Source: Rhodanobacter sp. C01
Lineage (GTDB): Bacteria > Pseudomonadota > Gammaproteobacteria > Xanthomonadales > Rhodanobacteraceae
Length of the DNA stretch: 64,000 nucleotides
Direction: 5' to 3'
Assembly: GCF_002001045.1 (NCBI RefSeq)
Contig: NZ_MUNR01000014.1
Coordinates: forward strand, 310,001-374,000
The notes under the pieces were generated by a model, which saw nothing but the letters and a program-made list of their open reading frames with translations, ran no database searches and was not told the origin of the DNA. Shown here in pieces: positions 61,688 to 64,000 of this stretch. The position numbers and the translations under genes are program-made. Numbering within the stretch: the stretch's first letter is position 1; every line of letters starts with the position of its first letter.

Positions 61688-61763
61688 TGGTGGCCGGGGA
61701 CGGAATCGAACCGCCGACACGGGGATTTTCAATCCCCTGCTCTACCAACTGAGCTACCCGGCC
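61688..61763 (-). tRNA. tRNA-Phe (GAA)
   Basis: A 76-nt cloverleaf on the minus strand: acceptor GGCCGGG/CCCGGCC, D loop AGCTCAGTTGGTAGAGC, anticodon GAA within ATTGAAAATC, T loop GGTTCGATTCC, and an encoded CCA end. Discriminator A. It lies downstream of yggX on the same strand. Confidence 0.97.
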
Positions 61764-61845
61764 GGAATCTGGCCACTTCGGCACAACCGCGATGGTTGCT
61801 GATGTTGCGTGGAGCCGCGTATTAGACCGAACGGGCGGCTTTTCG

Positions 61846-62124
61846 TCAAGACTCGCTGTCAGGCGCGGTGAAACCGGCGGCCTTGGCGAAGTCGCCGCCG
61901 AACAGGAATTTCTCCATCTCTTCCGCGAGGAACTTGCGTGCCTTCGGGTCGAGCGGGTTGAGCCGGTATTCGTTGATCAGCGTGGTCTGGTGGGCCAGCC
62001 ACTGCTGCCATGCGGACTTGGAGATTTCGTTGTAGATGCGCTGGCCGAGCGGGCCGGGCCATGGGGCGAAGTCGAGGCCTTCGGCGTCGATGTCGAGCTT
62101 GGCGCAATGGATGATGTGGCTCAT
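61846..62124 (-). CDS. yggX: Fe(II)-trafficking / oxidative damage protection protein YggX
   Basis: A 92-residue protein with the conserved YggX pattern: HCAKLDIDAEGLDF with the near-N-terminal Cys, PWPGPLGQRIYNEIS, HQTTLINEYRLNPLDPKARKF and a KFLFGG C-terminus. It protects iron-sulfur clusters from oxidation. The mutY-yggX order is widespread in gammaproteobacteria, and both are in this operon. MutY itself needs an iron-sulfur cluster. Confidence 0.95.
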   Translation of the reverse strand: MSHIIHCAKLDIDAEGLDFAPWPGPLGQRIYNEISKSAWQQWLAHQTTLINEYRLNPLDPKARKFLAEEMEKFLFGGDFAKAAGFTAPDSES

Positions 62125-62190
62125 GGTGGTGTTCCTTGTGTCTTTGCCTGCTGCAGTGGAACAGGGTTCTTGAAGTGTCGTGGCAGAAGC

Positions 62191-62214
62191 GTCGCGGCTG
62201 AAGCCGCGCTTACA
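62191..62214. repeat. REP half-element
   Basis: GTCGCGGCTGAAGCCGCGCT with TACA after it matches one arm of the REP at 51269. It lies between mutY and yggX. Confidence 0.6.
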
Positions 62215-63259
62215 CGGGTTGGCTGGCGATACTCAACAGGAGCGTGCGCACGGGCGCGGGCAGGCCGAGAGCACCCAGTTCGTCGAGGGTGCACCAGCGC
62301 AAATGCGGATTGTCGGCGATGCCGTGCTGCACTGTCGCGCGATCGAACAGCAACGGTTCGATGTCCAGTCGATAGTGGCTGAACACGTGGGTGAAGGGTG
62401 TAAGTGTCTGCGCGTCGTCGATCTGCGCGTGCTGCTGCGCGATGCGCCAGGCGCCGTCAGGATCGGTCGCTTCGGGCAGGCTCCACAGGCCCGACCACAC
62501 GCCTTGCGGACCGCGTCTTTCCAGCAGCACGCGGCCATGCCGGTCGCGCAGGATCAGCATCACGGTGCTGCGGGTGGGGATGCGCTTGCCCGGCTTGCTG
62601 GTGGGCAGCTGCGCGGTGAGGTCATCGCGATGGGCGATGCAATCGCTGGCCAGTGGGCACGACTCGCAGCGTGGGCGCGAGCGCACGCAGACGGTGGCGC
62701 CCAGATCCATGATCGCCTGTGTGTAGTCGGCGACGCGCGTGGCCGGCGTGTGCGCTTCGGCGTGTTGCCACAGCTGCTTCTCCACTGCGGATTCGGCAGG
62801 ATGACCGTGGATGCCGTGATAGCGCGCGAGCACGCGCTTGACGTTGCCATCGAGTATCGCGAAGCGCAGCCCGTATGCCTGCGCCAGGATCGCGCCGGCG
62901 GTGGAGCGGCCGATGCCGGGCAATGCATGCAGGGCATCGAAGTCACGCGGCAGTTCGCCACCATGCTGCTCGACGCAGATCTGCGCAGCGCGATGCAGGA
63001 AGCGTGCGCGGCGGTAGTAGCCGAGCCCGGACCACAGCGCCAGCACGGTGTCCTCGTCGGCAGCGGCAAGATCGCGCAGGGTGGACAGCGCGCCGACGAA
63101 GCGCTCGAAGTAGCCGGCCACGGTGGCGACCTGGGTCTGCTGCAGCATCACTTCGGACAGCCACACGCGATAGGCATCGCGAGGGTGTTGCCAGGGCAGG
63201 TCCTTGCGGCCGTGCCGGTCGAACCAGCGCAGCAGGCGGGTGGCGAAGGTTGCCGTCAT
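62210..63259 (-). CDS. mutY: A/G-specific adenine DNA glycosylase MutY
   Basis: A 349-residue enzyme: helix-hairpin-helix (LPGIGRSTAGAIL near 120), catalytic Glu in SEVMLQQTQVATV, catalytic Asp in ILDGNVKRVLAR, [4Fe-4S] Cys residues in CVRSRPRCESCPLASDC, and a C-terminal NUDIX-like 8-oxoG-recognising domain. It removes adenine opposite 8-oxoguanine. Its ATG overlaps the TGA of the upstream asmA-family gene (ATGA). It is followed by yggX. Confidence 0.95.
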   Translation of the reverse strand: MTATFATRLLRWFDRHGRKDLPWQHPRDAYRVWLSEVMLQQTQVATVAGYFERFVGALSTLRDLAAADEDTVLALWSGLGYYRRARFLHRAAQICVEQHGGELPRDFDALHALPGIGRSTAGAILAQAYGLRFAILDGNVKRVLARYHGIHGHPAESAVEKQLWQHAEAHTPATRVADYTQAIMDLGATVCVRSRPRCESCPLASDCIAHRDDLTAQLPTSKPGKRIPTRSTVMLILRDRHGRVLLERRGPQGVWSGLWSLPEATDPDGAWRIAQQHAQIDDAQTLTPFTHVFSHYRLDIEPLLFDRATVQHGIADNPHLRWCTLDELGALGLPAPVRTLLLSIASQPV

Positions 63260-64000
63260 GGCAGCTTGCGGACGGCTGGCTTGGCAGGCGCTGTCGGCGC
63301 GGCGGTGCTGGCTGCGGGCACGGCCACGTCGTCACCGGCCTGCAGGGTCAGTCCCTCGATGCTGATGCTGCCCGCGTCGAGCCGTGCGATTTCCGCATGG
63401 CCGTTGCCCGGCGGCAAGGTCAGCTGCGGTCCCTGTTCGTTGCCGAGCTGGCCCCACCAGTGCGCGAGTTCCAGCGGTGGCAGGCGCAGGTCGGCGTGGT
63501 TGTCGGGGCCATCCAGTTTCAGTGCGAGCAGCAGTGGACTGTCCTGGTTGGCCGGCGTCAGATGCAGCGAGATGTCGTACTGCCCGCCATCTGCATGGTC
63601 CAGCTTGCCGGCAAGGCTGGCGGCAGCGTCGGCAGCGCCGTGCCAGTGCGCGCTGCCGTTCAATGCCAGGGTCAGCGTGCTGCCCTGCGACAGATGCAGT
63701 TCGATGTTGTCCAGCTGCAGCGTGTTGCCCTCGATGCGCGGCGTGGCGGACAGGCGCAACTGCAGCGGTGTTCGCGCAGAGGTGGTGGCGGACATGCTGA
63801 CGGAGAACGGTCGTCCCGAGTTCAGGCTGCCGGCTTCGAGTGCGACATCGCCGAGCAGCAACTGGTCGCCGCGCACCACGCTGCCACGACTGATGCTGAT
63901 GCCGGTGTCGATGCGCGGGATATTCGGCGGCGTACCGGCTGGTCGCGCGGGCAGCGCAATCAGCCAGCCTTGCAGCGCATCGAGGTCGACGCGCGGGGAG
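63256..64000 (-). CDS. AsmA family protein, C-terminal part (partial)
   Basis: The last 247 codons of a large envelope protein that continues beyond the right edge. The visible part is beta-rich with repeating amphipathic strands (RLSATPRIEGNTLQLDNIEL, AHWHGAADAAAS) typical of the AsmA C-terminal region, and ends with an Ala/Pro-rich tail. AsmA-family proteins bridge the periplasm and help lipid transport or outer-membrane assembly. Co-location with mutY and yggX supports the assignment. Confidence 0.78.
   Translation of the reverse strand, partial: SPRVDLDALQGWLIALPARPAGTPPNIPRIDTGISISRGSVVRGDQLLLGDVALEAGSLNSGRPFSVSMSATTSARTPLQLRLSATPRIEGNTLQLDNIELHLSQGSTLTLALNGSAHWHGAADAAASLAGKLDHADGGQYDISLHLTPANQDSPLLLALKLDGPDNHADLRLPPLELAHWWGQLGNEQGPQLTLPPGNGHAEIARLDAGSISIEGLTLQAGDDVAVPAASTAAPTAPAKPAVRKLP

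Overview
The window is a GC-rich chromosomal segment that fits a gammaproteobacterium of the order Lysobacterales (Xanthomonadales), most likely Rhodanobacteraceae (Dyella, Rhodanobacter or Luteibacter type). This is inferred from the asmA-mutY-yggX-tRNA-Phe block, the TonB receptor / LacI / tryptophan-halogenase style sugar loci, the close match to Xanthomonas-type alpha-glucosidase, and REP elements of the GTAGGAGCGGC type. The species cannot be fixed from the sequence alone.

1-16 kb is ordinary chromosome: the 3' end of purK, a CorC/TlyC-type membrane protein, a DUF47-pit phosphate pair, an alkyltransferase-like protein, recQ, a Kef/YbaL-type antiporter, a sugar-proton symporter with a LacI regulator, a large PAS-GAF-GGDEF-EAL protein, an SDR and a quinone oxidoreductase.

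16.0-23.8 kb is the most unusual part. Seventeen small genes, all on the minus strand, are each followed by an imperfect-dyad 57-112 bp element with RYYYAAC and GTTRRRY ends. These are integron attC sites and the genes are gene cassettes. No integron integrase gene is present anywhere in the window, so this is a CALIN (cluster of attC sites lacking an integrase). The cassette genes are mostly unrecognised: two GFA-like zinc proteins, a GIY-YIG nuclease-like protein, an Imm50-like protein, a DUF2007-like protein, a lipoprotein, and several tiny membrane proteins. A frameshifted gene remnant sits at the upstream edge of the array.

24.2-51.3 kb is a large alpha- and beta-glucan utilisation region: a maltose-type MFS transporter, a LacI regulator, a GH3 beta-glucosidase, two TonB-dependent receptors, a tryptophan halogenase-like flavoprotein, a six-hairpin glycosidase-like protein, a serine hydrolase, a GH39-like enzyme, a GH31 enzyme, two GH13 enzymes and an esterase. 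Three palindromic LacI-type operator classes are visible. TGCATACGTATTCA occurs five times, including once before the sugar symporter at 8.3 kb. TGACAGCGCTGTCA occurs twice, before the GH3 gene and before the first TonB receptor. GATGTAAACGTTTACATC occurs once, before the GH39-like gene. Together they suggest that outer-membrane import, periplasmic hydrolysis and inner-membrane uptake are co-regulated.

51.3-61.6 kb holds an M28 peptidase, a PepSY protein, a GtrII-like glucosyltransferase and a tightly overlapping NodT-MFP-RND (CzcA-like) efflux operon. 61.6-64 kb holds tRNA-Phe, yggX, mutY and the 3' part of an asmA-family gene.
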